From contig JANYGP010000098.1 in the NCBI GenBank assembly GCA_025362315.1, forward strand, positions 62,001-126,000: DNA of 64,000 bases, read 5' to 3'. Numbering within the stretch: position 1 is the first letter of the stretch; every line of letters begins with the position of its first letter. The translations under genes and the position numbers were made by a program. Origin of the DNA: Polaromonas sp. GTDB lineage: Bacteria > Pseudomonadota > Gammaproteobacteria > Burkholderiales > Burkholderiaceae_C. Positions 9,158 to 17,869 of this stretch are shown one piece after another. A model generated the notes under the pieces. It was not told the origin of the DNA. It saw only the letters and a program-made list of their open reading frames with translations, and ran no database searches.

Positions 9158-9245
9158 TTTTGGGTTGCATAATTGTGTTTTGCCAGCCGACCTTTTTACT
9201 TTTTCTTCATTTTTTTAACCTGTCTTTACAAGAAAGCGATTTGAC

Positions 9246-10409
9246 ATGACCAACCTGCAAAAACGTTACTTCACCGTGGCGGCGCTGTCTGCTGTGGCCG
9301 CTGCCGCCCTGGTCGGTTGTGGTAAAAAAGAAGAAGCCAAGCCGGTGGCTGCTGCGCCAGCACCTGCTGCATCGGCGCCAGCTGCAAAGCCTGAACCGTT
9401 GAAAATTGCTTTTGCGTATGTTGGCCCGGTAGGCGACGGCGGCTGGACGTTCGCGCATGACAACGCCCGCAAGGAAATTGACAAAGCCTACGGCGACAAG
9501 GTTGTCACCAGCTTCGTTGAGAAAGTACCTGAATCGGCTGATGCAGAACGTGTGATCCGCGACATGGTGGCCCAAGGCAACAAGGTGATTTTTGGCACCA
9601 CATTTGGCTACATGGAGCCGATGCTGAAAGTAGCCGCTGACACCAAAGGTGTGAAATTTGAACATGCCACTGGTTACAAAACAGCGGACAGCATGCGCAC
9701 GTACGACAGTCGTACTTATGAGGGTGCGTACATGGCCGGCGTGATTGCCGGCAAGATGAACAAGACTGGCACCGTGGGTGTGGTCGGCTCCATCCCAATT
9801 CCTGAAGTAATCCGCAACATCAACAGCTTCACGCTGGGTGCACAGTCTGTCAACCCAAAAATCAAGACCAAAGTGGTTTGGGTCAATGAGTGGTTCAATC
9901 CGCCAAAAGAGACCGAAGCAGCCACGGCCCTGATCAACGGCGGCGCGGACGTGCTGATGCAAAACACCGACTCATCGGCTGTGCTGCAAACGGCCGAAAA
10001 AATGGGCAAGCGCGCCTTCGGATGGGATTCCGACATGACTGCGTACGGCCCCAAGGCTCACCTGGGCTCGGCTGTTATCAACTGGGGTCCGTACTATGTC
10101 AAAGCCGTGGGTGAGGCACTGGAAGGCAAGTGGACAGGCGGCACCGGTAGCTGGTGGGGCGTGAAAGAAGGCGCGATTGACATGGTTTCAGTCGCTGCCG
10201 ACGTGCCAGACGACACTAAAAAGCGCATAGATGAAATCAAGGCCGGCTTGAAAGCTGGTACCTTCATGATCTGGAAAGGTCCGATCATGGACAACGCTGG
10301 CAAAGAGCTGATTGCCAAAGACGTGGTGGCCGATGACAAATTTCTGGGCGGCCTGAAAACATATGTCAAAGGCGTTGAGGGCACGGTGCCCGGCGGCGAC
10401 AAGAAGTAA
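9246..10409 (+). CDS. BMP-family purine/nucleoside-binding lipoprotein
   Basis: Substrate-binding protein (387 residues) of the importer. The N-terminus is a lipoprotein signal with lipobox LVGC (Cys25), followed by a flexible Ala/Pro-rich linker to about residue 52. The mature domain begins KIAFAYVGPVGDGGWTFAHD, the hallmark of the BMP family (PnrA/Med-like), and contains AYMAGVIAGKM and GWDSDMTAYGP. It would be anchored in the periplasm and deliver ligand to the permeases encoded just upstream. A strong terminator follows directly, closing the operon before the deaminase gene. Confidence 0.92.
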   Translation: MTNLQKRYFTVAALSAVAAAALVGCGKKEEAKPVAAAPAPAASAPAAKPEPLKIAFAYVGPVGDGGWTFAHDNARKEIDKAYGDKVVTSFVEKVPESADAERVIRDMVAQGNKVIFGTTFGYMEPMLKVAADTKGVKFEHATGYKTADSMRTYDSRTYEGAYMAGVIAGKMNKTGTVGVVGSIPIPEVIRNINSFTLGAQSVNPKIKTKVVWVNEWFNPPKETEAATALINGGADVLMQNTDSSAVLQTAEKMGKRAFGWDSDMTAYGPKAHLGSAVINWGPYYVKAVGEALEGKWTGGTGSWWGVKEGAIDMVSVAADVPDDTKKRIDEIKAGLKAGTFMIWKGPIMDNAGKELIAKDVVADDKFLGGLKTYVKGVEGTVPGGDKK

Positions 10410-10423
10410 TTTGTAAACGTTGC

Positions 10424-10458
10424 AAAAAAGGCCGCCTGTTCAGCGGCCTTTTTGTTTT
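10424..10458 (+). terminator. Rho-independent terminator after the BMP lipoprotein gene
   Basis: The GGCCGC stem pairs with GCGGCC around a seven-base loop, flanked by an A-tract and followed by TTTTTGTTTT. It lies 15 bases after the stop codon. Confidence 0.9.
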
Positions 10459-10468
10459 AGGAACGACC

Positions 10469-11509
10469 ATGAACGCCATCAAACCAATTTCACCCGACCG
10501 CTTGCCAGACTTGCTGCGTTCCATGCCGAAAGCTGAGCTGCACATTCACATTGAAGGCTCGTTAGAGCCGGAGCTCATCTTTGCATTGGCCGAGCGCAAC
10601 GGTGTGGTGCTTTCCTACAGCAGCATCGCAGAGCTTCGCAATGCCTACGCCTTTACCAATCTGCAAAGCTTTCTGGATATCTATTACGCCGGTGCCAGCG
10701 TATTGATCAAGGAGCAGGACTTTTATGACATGGCGCATGCCTACTTTGTCAAAGCGGCTGCTGACAACGTCGTGCATGCCGAGCTGTTTTTTGACCCGCA
10801 GACCCATACAGCGCGGGGAGTGGGCATGGACGTGGTGATCAATGGCCTGCACCGCGCCTGTGTTGATGCGCAAAATGAGTTGGGCATCAGTGCGTCACTC
10901 ATCATGTGTTTCTTGCGCCATTTGAGCGAGGAAGATGCCTTTGAAACGCTCGAGAAGGCGTTGCCGTATCGCGAAATGATCATCGGCGTTGGCCTGGACT
11001 CCGGTGAAGTCGGCAACCCACCAGAAAAGTTTGCAAAGGTGTTTGCGCGTTGCCGGGAGCTGGGTTTTCATCTGGTGGCACATGCAGGCGAAGAGGGACC
11101 ACCTGCGTATGTCTGGACCGCGCTGGATGTCTTGAAAGTCGAGCGCATTGACCATGGCGTGCAAGCCAGCAAAGACGCCTTGCTGATGCAAAGGCTGGCC
11201 GCAGACCGCATTGCACTGACGGTGTGTCCATTGTCCAATCTCAAACTCTGTGTGTTTGCAGATCTGGCCAGTCACAACCTGATGCATTTGCTGGACGCCG
11301 GGTTGGCGGTAACCGTCAATTCAGATGATCCAGCTTATTTTGGGGGCTATGTCAATGACAACTTCACCCAGACTTTTGCAGCAACTGGCTTGCAGGCTCA
11401 ACATGCCTACACCTTGGCGCGCAACAGTTTCGAAGCCAGCTTTATCGACGCGGCTACCAAGCGCCAATACATCGATCGGCTGAATGCCTGTTTCGAAAGT
11501 TTTACCTGA
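10469..11509 (+). CDS. Adenine deaminase (adenosine/AMP deaminase superfamily)
   Basis: Cytoplasmic zinc hydrolase (346 residues) predicted to deaminate adenine to hypoxanthine. The metal site is seen in LHIHIEG (His25, His27), VAHAGEEGPP near residue 204 and NSDDPAYFGG near residue 285. HAGEEGPP, IDHGVQ and SDDPAYFGGYV resemble the adenine-deaminase subgroup (Pseudomonas PA0148 and yeast Aah1 type) more than true adenosine deaminases. The product would feed XdhAB, encoded nearby. Adenosine deaminase remains possible, since many databases use that name for this group. The 3' end overlaps the convergent transporter gene by eight bases. Confidence 0.75.
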   Translation: MNAIKPISPDRLPDLLRSMPKAELHIHIEGSLEPELIFALAERNGVVLSYSSIAELRNAYAFTNLQSFLDIYYAGASVLIKEQDFYDMAHAYFVKAAADNVVHAELFFDPQTHTARGVGMDVVINGLHRACVDAQNELGISASLIMCFLRHLSEEDAFETLEKALPYREMIIGVGLDSGEVGNPPEKFAKVFARCRELGFHLVAHAGEEGPPAYVWTALDVLKVERIDHGVQASKDALLMQRLAADRIALTVCPLSNLKLCVFADLASHNLMHLLDAGLAVTVNSDDPAYFGGYVNDNFTQTFAATGLQAQHAYTLARNSFEASFIDAATKRQYIDRLNACFESFT

Positions 11510-12083
11510 CGCTCTGACGGTTTGGTACCCACAATTGCAAGCGCGGCAGCATCAGTCTGTAAGGCGCCAGCAGCAGCAAAGCCATCAGGCACTTCACGGC
11601 CAGGTCACCAGCGGCCAGCGGCAACCAGTTCAAATAGCTGCCGTAAAAAGCCAGAAAGAAAAACAGGCTTGTGTCGACAGCAGATGCCGCCAACGATCCA
11701 ATCAAAGGGGCTTTCCACCATGCGAGCGTTCGCAGGCGGCTGAACGCCGTGATGTCCAGCAGCTGACCCACAATGAATGCAGCACCGGACGCCAGCGCAA
11801 TGCGCCAGGGCGCCAGGCCCAACGACACCACAACCGCTATTGCAAAACCGGCCCAGGCCACACGCCGCGCCGCAATGGGTCCCACCGCGCGGTTGGTCAG
11901 GTCAGTCACCAAAAATGCAACCGGGAAAGTAAAGGCTCCCCAGGTCAGCCAGCTGTTCAGCGGAAACTGAACCAGATAGTTGGACATCACCACGATCAAC
12001 ATCATGGCAAATATTGGCAGCCAAAGCTTTTTGAAGGGCAGCGGCGCTGTGCTGTTGGTTGGCTTATTTGTGGGCAAAATCAT
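11502..12083 (-). CDS. YhhQ/VUT-family transporter (queuosine precursor type)
   Basis: A six-helix inner-membrane protein of about 193 residues. The VAFLVTDLTNRAVGP block near the start of the membrane domain, with the acidic and Asn residues within TDL-NR, and SAVDTSLFFFLAF further on are typical of the YhhQ family, whose E. coli member takes up queuosine precursors. The ATG at 12083 is chosen over a TTG at 12113. The gene lies on the opposite strand within a purine cluster; a 7-deazapurine cargo would fit that context, but this is inference. Confidence 0.8.
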   Translation of the reverse strand: MILPTNKPTNSTAPLPFKKLWLPIFAMMLIVVMSNYLVQFPLNSWLTWGAFTFPVAFLVTDLTNRAVGPIAARRVAWAGFAIAVVVSLGLAPWRIALASGAAFIVGQLLDITAFSRLRTLAWWKAPLIGSLAASAVDTSLFFFLAFYGSYLNWLPLAAGDLAVKCLMALLLLAPYRLMLPRLQLWVPNRQSVR

Positions 12084-12146
12084 GCAAAGATTATCGCCGA
12101 GCCCGGCAAGCAAACCTCTTGAAACATTTTGGTTAAGCTACAAAGC

Positions 12147-13436
12147 ATGATGAAAGCTTACCGCGCCTCTATCCTCAGATTCAATGACGCCGCGCCACAA
12201 GACCAATGCGCTGTGTACGAAGCAGATGGTCTGCTGGTTGTTGGGCCCAACGCCGCTGGCCTGCAAGTTGTGGTGGCAGTGGGAAATTACGCCAGTCTTG
12301 CGCCGCAATTTCCAGACCTGGATGTTGAACATTTTCCCGGCCGCATCATCTCGCCGGGTTTTGTGGACATGCACGTGCATTACCCCCAGCTTGACGTGAT
12401 AGGCTCGCCTGCTGACGGGCTGCTTCCGTGGCTTGAAAACTACACATTTCCTGAAGAGAAACGCTTCGTAACGCCCGAATACAGTGCGCAAGCAGCTTCT
12501 TTTTTCATAGCAGAGCTACTGCGCAATGGTGTTACAACAGCACTGGCCTTCGCCACCTCGCACGTTGCTTCAGTCAATGCCTTATTTGCCGAGGCGCAGC
12601 ACAAAGGCTTGCGTTTGATCACCGGCAAATGCCTGATGGACCAACATGTACCCGACGGCGTGCGTGACACCACTGAGCAAAGCTTGCTGGACACTGAAGC
12701 GCTGATCAATCAATGGCACAGCGCAGGCCGCCTGGGGTACGCGATTACCCCCCGATTTGTGTGCAGCTGCAGCGCTGCGCAATTGAGCGGGGCGGGTGAG
12801 CTGGCAGCCAAATATCCGGATGTGTGGATTCAGTCTCATGTGGCTGAAAATTTTGAAGAAATTGCGTGGGTCAAGCGGCTGTACCCCACATCACGCAGCT
12901 ACCTCAGTGTGTATGAACAATTTGGCTTGCTCCGGCCCAAGGCAGTTTACGCACACTGCATTCATTTTGACGACGCTGACCGCGCTTTGATGCACAGTTC
13001 GGGCACAGCTGCGGCTGTGTGCCCCACCAGCAATTTATTTTTAGGCAGCGGGTTTTTTGACTACGCAGGCGCAGACCAGGCGGGCTTTGCCTACGGTCTG
13101 GCCAGCGATGTAGGCGGCGGTACATCTTTTAGCCCGTTTCACACCATGCTGGCAGCGTATTACGTCGGAAGAGTTGGGCAGACCAAGCAGGGCTTGTCGC
13201 TGTCGCCGCAGCACCTGTGGTGGCAACACACGGCAGGTGCTGCAAAAGCCATCGGTTTGCAAGGCGTTGCAGGTAACTTGCAAGTTGGGTGTGACGCAGA
13301 CTTTGTGGTGCTAAACCCCCAGGCTACTCCGTTGCTGGCCCGCAGAATGGCGCGTGCCAACAGCCTGGACGAGCTGCTGTTTGCACTGATTGTGATGGGT
13401 GACGACCGTGTGATTGAAAAAACGGTGCTGGCCTGA
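12147..13436 (+). CDS. guaD: Guanine deaminase
   Basis: Zinc amidohydrolase (about 429 residues) converting guanine to xanthine, which XdhAB then oxidises. Seen in sequence: the metal-binding HVHYPQLDVIGSPADGLLPW motif near residue 76, ENYTFPEE, the later HVAEN, HCIHF and LASDVGGGTSFS segments, and the terminal GCDADFVVLNP typical of this family. The ATG at 12147 (or 12150) is preferred over an upstream TTG. A palindromic repeat copy at 12474-12530 encodes YSAQAASFFIAELLRNG, which still fits the conserved helix. Divergent from the YhhQ-type gene. Confidence 0.92.
   Translation: MMKAYRASILRFNDAAPQDQCAVYEADGLLVVGPNAAGLQVVVAVGNYASLAPQFPDLDVEHFPGRIISPGFVDMHVHYPQLDVIGSPADGLLPWLENYTFPEEKRFVTPEYSAQAASFFIAELLRNGVTTALAFATSHVASVNALFAEAQHKGLRLITGKCLMDQHVPDGVRDTTEQSLLDTEALINQWHSAGRLGYAITPRFVCSCSAAQLSGAGELAAKYPDVWIQSHVAENFEEIAWVKRLYPTSRSYLSVYEQFGLLRPKAVYAHCIHFDDADRALMHSSGTAAAVCPTSNLFLGSGFFDYAGADQAGFAYGLASDVGGGTSFSPFHTMLAAYYVGRVGQTKQGLSLSPQHLWWQHTAGAAKAIGLQGVAGNLQVGCDADFVVLNPQATPLLARRMARANSLDELLFALIVMGDDRVIEKTVLA
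12474..12530 (+). repeat. Dispersed palindromic repeat copy inside guaD
   Basis: GTGCGCAAGCAGCTTC, a T-rich centre with CATAGC, then AGAGCTACTGCGCAA, which is nearly the reverse complement of the first arm. It is read in frame as AQAASFFIAELL. Confidence 0.6.
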
Positions 13437-13440
13437 AACT

Positions 13441-14031
13441 CTACAGGCCCAGCTCTGCGTACACACGCATGGCAGCATAGGCATCGTTGGCTGCATACAC
13501 CAGCTGGGCTTCGGTTAACTGCGGATTGGCCCAATTTGACGTTGACGCTTTTTTTGACTTGATAAAACGCTTGTTAAACAGCACCGCCACAGCCCCGCGC
13601 ACGCCCATGTCTTTTCGGTAACCTTTGTCCCTGAACACTGCATTTAAGTCCAGCACACCTTGCAGGTCAACGCCAAGCTTGCAGGTGATGCGTTTTTTAT
13701 CGTCGCCCAAGCCAAAGCCAGATTTGATGATGTGTGGCGATTCAAGCAGCGCGCCCACCACACGCCGACATTCGGCGTCTTCGAGCTGAAAAATCCAGGC
13801 CCGTTGCAGGGTGGACAGCTGAACAATGTGCGGCCCGCTGGAGGTTTCGTTTTTGACAAAAGTAGGCTTGGATTCGGTATCAAACCCCAAAGCCGTTTCG
13901 TTTTGCAGAACTTCAATTGCCGCTTTGGCCTGCCCGGCTGTTGCCACCAGGTCAATCTGGCTCAAACCCAGTCGGTCAAAGGCTTCAAGCTGGTTGATCT
14001 GTTCTTTGTCGGGGGTATGAAGTTCTGTCAT
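13441..14031 (-). CDS. 3'-5' exonuclease-domain protein (DEDD/RNase D-like)
   Basis: A 196-residue single-domain protein. ALGFDTESKP carries the first acidic pair (Asp-x-Glu) of the DEDD nuclease fold, PHIIKSGFGLGDDKK the middle motif, and LVYAANDAYAAMRVY the last motif with the Tyr of the DEDDy subclass. No HRDC or other nucleic-acid-binding domain is present, unlike RNase D. The substrate is unknown. The gene converges on guaD with only a few bases between the stops. Confidence 0.8.
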   Translation of the reverse strand: MTELHTPDKEQINQLEAFDRLGLSQIDLVATAGQAKAAIEVLQNETALGFDTESKPTFVKNETSSGPHIVQLSTLQRAWIFQLEDAECRRVVGALLESPHIIKSGFGLGDDKKRITCKLGVDLQGVLDLNAVFRDKGYRKDMGVRGAVAVLFNKRFIKSKKASTSNWANPQLTEAQLVYAANDAYAAMRVYAELGL

Positions 14032-14128
14032 GGATGCCTCGCAGAATACCGCAGTTCAAACCCGGTGCGCGTTACATTAGCTGCGGGATGGGGTATTTGG
14101 CATCCGTTCAAAAATACAAGAGGGATTC

Positions 14129-15307
14129 ATGGAAAATTCGCGTGCAAATGCGGCGACGGAGCACGGTGATGCACACAAGCTTGCAATTGAATTCACCGGC
14201 TCGGGCAGCGAGTATTTCCGGATCTGGATTGTCAATTTGTTGTTGATGTTTGTGACCCTGGGCATTTACTACCCGTGGGCAAAGGTTCGGCGGCTGCGCT
14301 ACTTTCATGCCAACACACTGGTAGGCGGTCAGCCGCTGGGTTTTCATGCAGAGCCCAGGAAAATGCTCAAAGGTTATCTCCTGGTGGGTGTTTTATTCGC
14401 CCTGTACTCAGTTGCCGGCAGTTTTTCAGCAATGGCTGGATTCCTGGCATTTGTGATTGTGGCCGCCATCTGGCCTGCGCTTTTGAAGTCGTCCATGCAG
14501 TTCCGGATGGCCAACACCAGTTGGCGCGGCCTGCGCTTTCGCTTCAAAGGCTCGGTCGGTGGGGGTTACCGTGCAGTCGTGCCGCTTTTTGTGCCAGGTC
14601 TGGTGATATTGGCGGCAGTGGTCGCCATCGACAACCCCAACAAGCCACCTGCCTGGTACCTGGCCACGCTGGGAATTGTGGTTGTTGTAACGCTGGCAGT
14701 ATTCCCGTGGCTGCTATGGAACTTAAAGCTCTACCAGCATAACCACTATGCATTGGCATCGCTTCAAACGACTTTCAAAGCAACTTTGGGATCGTTTTAC
14801 AAAGTGTTTTTCCAGACGTTCGGGGTCATGTTGTTTCCAATTGGGTGCGTGATTGCAATTGCTGCCATGGCAGCGGTGGTTTCAATAGGAAGCTTTTCAA
14901 GTGATGTCTTGCGCACGGGAGGTATGAACCGTGCCCTTGTCCTGATTTTTGTTGCTGCCAGTTTCGCCGCTGTCGCCAGCACCGTGGTCATTGCCAGGCC
15001 TTACTTCACTTCGCGCCTGCAAAACCTGGTGTGGACACGTACGGGCAATGCGTCGCTGCGGTTTGTCAGTGATTTGCGTTTTGGCAGCTTGTTATGGCTC
15101 ACGGTCAAAAACTGGTTGCTGGTGGTCGTGAGCTTTGGTTTTTACTGGCCATTTGCTGCGGTTGCGGTGGCACGCATGCGGCTGCAAGCGGTCACTGTCA
15201 AATCCCGTGTGGACCCGGACACGCTGGTCAGCCAGATGCGCTTCAAGGACGGTGAGGCAGCAGGAGATGCGGCAGGTGACCTGTTCGGCCTGGACATCGG
15301 GTTATAA
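14129..15307 (+). CDS. DUF898/YjgN-family membrane protein
   Basis: A 392-residue multi-pass inner-membrane protein. It contains two related blocks: GSGSEYFRIWIVNLLLMFVT followed by GIYYPWAKVRRLRYFHANT, and late WLTVKNWLLVVVSFGFYWPF with VARMRL. This internal repeat is characteristic of DUF898 (YjgN). Function is unknown. Six bases separate it from a downstream M48 protease; DUF898 and M48 genes often sit together, which suggests a shared envelope or quality-control role. Confidence 0.82.
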   Translation: MENSRANAATEHGDAHKLAIEFTGSGSEYFRIWIVNLLLMFVTLGIYYPWAKVRRLRYFHANTLVGGQPLGFHAEPRKMLKGYLLVGVLFALYSVAGSFSAMAGFLAFVIVAAIWPALLKSSMQFRMANTSWRGLRFRFKGSVGGGYRAVVPLFVPGLVILAAVVAIDNPNKPPAWYLATLGIVVVVTLAVFPWLLWNLKLYQHNHYALASLQTTFKATLGSFYKVFFQTFGVMLFPIGCVIAIAAMAAVVSIGSFSSDVLRTGGMNRALVLIFVAASFAAVASTVVIARPYFTSRLQNLVWTRTGNASLRFVSDLRFGSLLWLTVKNWLLVVVSFGFYWPFAAVAVARMRLQAVTVKSRVDPDTLVSQMRFKDGEAAGDAAGDLFGLDIGL

Positions 15308-15313
15308 CGCGAC

Positions 15314-16414
15314 ATGGACGCCATTGCACCAGCGGCACAGGCCGCTGACACCCTGGCCGCCAGCTACTTTGATGGTGTGGTGGCCAAAGCGCACCCCGTC
15401 ACGTTGCGCCTGGTGGACGGGGACTTGGAAATAGCAGGGCAGGGCATTGACCGCTGCGTTCATGCGGCTGATGTTCAGTGGCCTGAGCGGTCCCGGCATG
15501 GTCTGCGTGTGACACATTTTGCCAGCGGTGGATCTGTGCAGTGCGCAGATGCATCGGCCTGGGATGCATGGCGCCAGCACAGCGGGCAGCGCGAGTCGTG
15601 GGTGGTCAGGGCGCAACAAAGCTGGCGCAGCGTGCTGGTCAGCACGTTGCTGCTGGTGGTGATGGGCACTGCGGTTTTTAATTGGGGCCTGCCAGTGGCT
15701 GCGCGTGCGGTGGTGGCCATGACGCCCCACAGCGTGGATGCAACTTTGGGGCAAGCATCGCTGAATGCCATTGACGATAGCCTGATGCGGCCCAGCAAGC
15801 TGCTGCCGGCTGAGCAAACGCGGCTGCGCAAAGCATTTGAAAAAGCGTTGTCCGCGCAGCCGCCAGACAGTGTGCCGCCTTGGCAACTGGTGTTTCGTAA
15901 AAGTCGGATGGGTGCCAACGCCTTTGCCCTGCCAGGCGGCACGATGGTCATGACCGATGAGTTGGTTGAGCTGGTTGGTGCGGACGACAAAGTCATCACA
16001 GCCGTGCTGGCGCACGAGCTGGGCCATGTGCGTCGCCGCCACGGCTTGACCATGCTGGTGCAGGCCACCTTGCTGGCGGGCGTGACCAGTGTGGTGCTGG
16101 GTGACTTCAGCACATTGCTGGCAGGTGTTCCGCTGCTGCTGGGCCAGGCCAGTTACTCCCGTGATGCTGAAAAAGAGGCCGACCGGGAAGCAGTGCGCAT
16201 TTTGAAAGCGGCAGGCATTTCGCCTGAAGTGATGGTGACACTGTTTGAAAAACTCCAGCAGAAAAACATTCCGGCCACCGATGATAAAAAAGATTCGCCC
16301 GCATCTCCAGGCGAGTCGCCATGGCTGGGCATTGCTTTTGCGTCTCACCCCAGTGACGCTGCGCGCATCGCGTTTTTCACCCAAGCTGCGCGGGGCATGC
16401 AGCCATCACCATGA
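15314..16414 (+). CDS. M48-family metalloprotease with N-terminal membrane region
   Basis: A 366-residue zinc peptidase. The catalytic HExxH motif is HELGH, in VLAHELGHVRRRHG near residue 236. The third ligand region is YSRDAEKEADREAV, with the Glu in the expected position. Residues ~105-135 form one hydrophobic anchor, and another hydrophobic stretch follows the HExxH helix, as in Oma1/HtpX-like proteases. It is probably co-transcribed with the DUF898 gene and overlaps the SUI1 gene by four bases. Likely role: degradation of damaged membrane or envelope proteins (inferred from family). Confidence 0.88.
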   Translation: MDAIAPAAQAADTLAASYFDGVVAKAHPVTLRLVDGDLEIAGQGIDRCVHAADVQWPERSRHGLRVTHFASGGSVQCADASAWDAWRQHSGQRESWVVRAQQSWRSVLVSTLLLVVMGTAVFNWGLPVAARAVVAMTPHSVDATLGQASLNAIDDSLMRPSKLLPAEQTRLRKAFEKALSAQPPDSVPPWQLVFRKSRMGANAFALPGGTMVMTDELVELVGADDKVITAVLAHELGHVRRRHGLTMLVQATLLAGVTSVVLGDFSTLLAGVPLLLGQASYSRDAEKEADREAVRILKAAGISPEVMVTLFEKLQQKNIPATDDKKDSPASPGESPWLGIAFASHPSDAARIAFFTQAARGMQPSP

Positions 16415-16764
16415 AAAGCAGATCTGGCGGCCTTGTGTATTCAACTGACAGTGGCCGGATGTGCCCGGTGTGTCGCCAGGGTGTCGCAGCATGTACCTGC
16501 AAGGCGCAGGCGCTGCCGAATACAGATGGTGTGGTGCGCGTGTCGCTGCAGACCAAGGGCCGGGGCGGCAAAAGCGTGACGCTTGTCAAAGGTTTGCCAC
16601 TGGGTGGACTGGACCTGGCTGCTGTAGCCAAACAACTGCGCTCGGCCTGCGGCGCTGGTGGTACGGTCAAGGACGGCGTGGTGGAAGTGCAGGGCGACCA
16701 TGTTGCCACCGTCATGGCGGCCCTGCAAAAACAGAGCTATGTGGTCAAGCGCTCTGGGGGATAA
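16411..16764 (+). CDS. SUI1/YciH-family translation-initiation-factor-like protein
   Basis: A 117-residue protein with the bacterial eIF1-like fold. An N-terminal Cys pair arrangement (CPVC, CTC) precedes the SUI1 domain, seen as RGGKSVTLVKGLPL and the C-terminal GGTVKDGVVEVQGDH block. In eukaryotes the related factor controls start-codon selection; the bacterial role is poorly defined. It overlaps the M48 gene by an ATGA junction. Confidence 0.88.
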   Translation: MKSRSGGLVYSTDSGRMCPVCRQGVAACTCKAQALPNTDGVVRVSLQTKGRGGKSVTLVKGLPLGGLDLAAVAKQLRSACGAGGTVKDGVVEVQGDHVATVMAALQKQSYVVKRSGG

Positions 16765-16773
16765 GCTTTTTGA

Positions 16774-17664
16774 TCAGGCTCTCAAAGTCATGTTGAAAAA
16801 GTCAAGCGTGCGTCCCCACGCCAGTGCAGCAGCAGCAGCATCAAAGCGCGGCGTCGTGTCGTTGTTAAACCCGTGCTGGGTGCCGGCATACGTGTGGGCC
16901 GTGTAGTTGGCGCTGGCGGCTTTTAAAGCGGCTTCGTAAGCAGGCCATGCTGCGTTGATGCGGTCATCAATCCCTGCAAACTGAATCAGCAGCGGCGCTT
17001 TGGCCTTGACGGCTTCGCTGGCTGCCGGATGGTTGCCATAAAACGGAACGCCAGCATTGAGGTCCGGCAAGCGGGTTGACAGCATATGCACCACGCCGCC
17101 ACCAAAGCAAAACCCAACTGCGCCCAGCTTGCCGCTGGATTCAGGTCGCGCCCTCAAGACAGCGGCTGCAGCTACAAAGTCTTCGGCAGTCTTCATTTGA
17201 TCAAGCTTGGCGAATTGCTCACGCGCTTTATCTTCGTCACCCGGGTAGCCGCCCAGCGGCGTCAAGGCGTCAGGTGCAAAGGCTACAAAATTGGCAAGGG
17301 CCAGGCGGCGGGTGATGTCTTCAATGTGTGGGTTCAAACCGCGGTTTTCATGCACAACCAGCACAACCGGCAATTTCCCGGTCATCTGCGCTGGCCTGGC
17401 GAGGTAGCCCTTCATGGTGCCGCTGCCTGCAGGCGAGGCGTATTCCAGAAATTCGGTTTTGATCCGCGCATCGTTTTTGGGGACCACTTGAGCTTGGGCA
17501 AAGTCCGGGCTGAGCGCTGTCAACAGCCCGGCAGCCGTCAGGCCGCCCACCGCAAACTTTTGCGCCCTGTCCAGAAACCCTCGCCTGTCGATGGTGCCGT
17601 GCACATAAGCATCAAACAAAATCAGCAATTCCTGGTCAAAGTCTTGTGCGGTTTTAAGTGGCAT
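16774..17664 (-). CDS. Dienelactone-hydrolase-family protein, exported
   Basis: An alpha/beta hydrolase of 296 residues. The N-terminal ~60 residues hold a Tat-like sequence (DRRGFLDRAQKFAVGG, then a hydrophobic run and an AQA site), so the mature enzyme is probably periplasmic. The nucleophile is Cys in GFCFGGG, with the His of TQHGFNND as catalytic base and an acidic residue in the DDR segment; VVHENRGLN is the usual oxyanion region. The substrate is unknown; most such proteins are not true chlorocatechol-pathway enzymes. The stop faces the SUI1 gene. Confidence 0.85.
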   Translation of the reverse strand: MPLKTAQDFDQELLILFDAYVHGTIDRRGFLDRAQKFAVGGLTAAGLLTALSPDFAQAQVVPKNDARIKTEFLEYASPAGSGTMKGYLARPAQMTGKLPVVLVVHENRGLNPHIEDITRRLALANFVAFAPDALTPLGGYPGDEDKAREQFAKLDQMKTAEDFVAAAAVLRARPESSGKLGAVGFCFGGGVVHMLSTRLPDLNAGVPFYGNHPAASEAVKAKAPLLIQFAGIDDRINAAWPAYEAALKAASANYTAHTYAGTQHGFNNDTTPRFDAAAAALAWGRTLDFFNMTLRA

Positions 17665-17869
17665 GCTGGTTCCAGTTGAAAATCAAAAGCATAACGTGAC
17701 TGCCTGTATCCTGCACAAGCGAAAAATACCCGTTAAAAATGTGGCTTACGGCTGTACAAGCCAGGCTGAAAAGCCGTTCTGGCGCAGCTACTTTTTGAAA
17801 CGGCTGGTAACAGCACGCCATACAACACCAAGTCAGATTAATATGTTCTAGGCAGGTTTTGCAAAGGGA

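Noticed and set aside
15302-16384. 360-codon minus-strand frame
   Set aside because: Antisense to the M48 protease gene with its intact HExxH motif.
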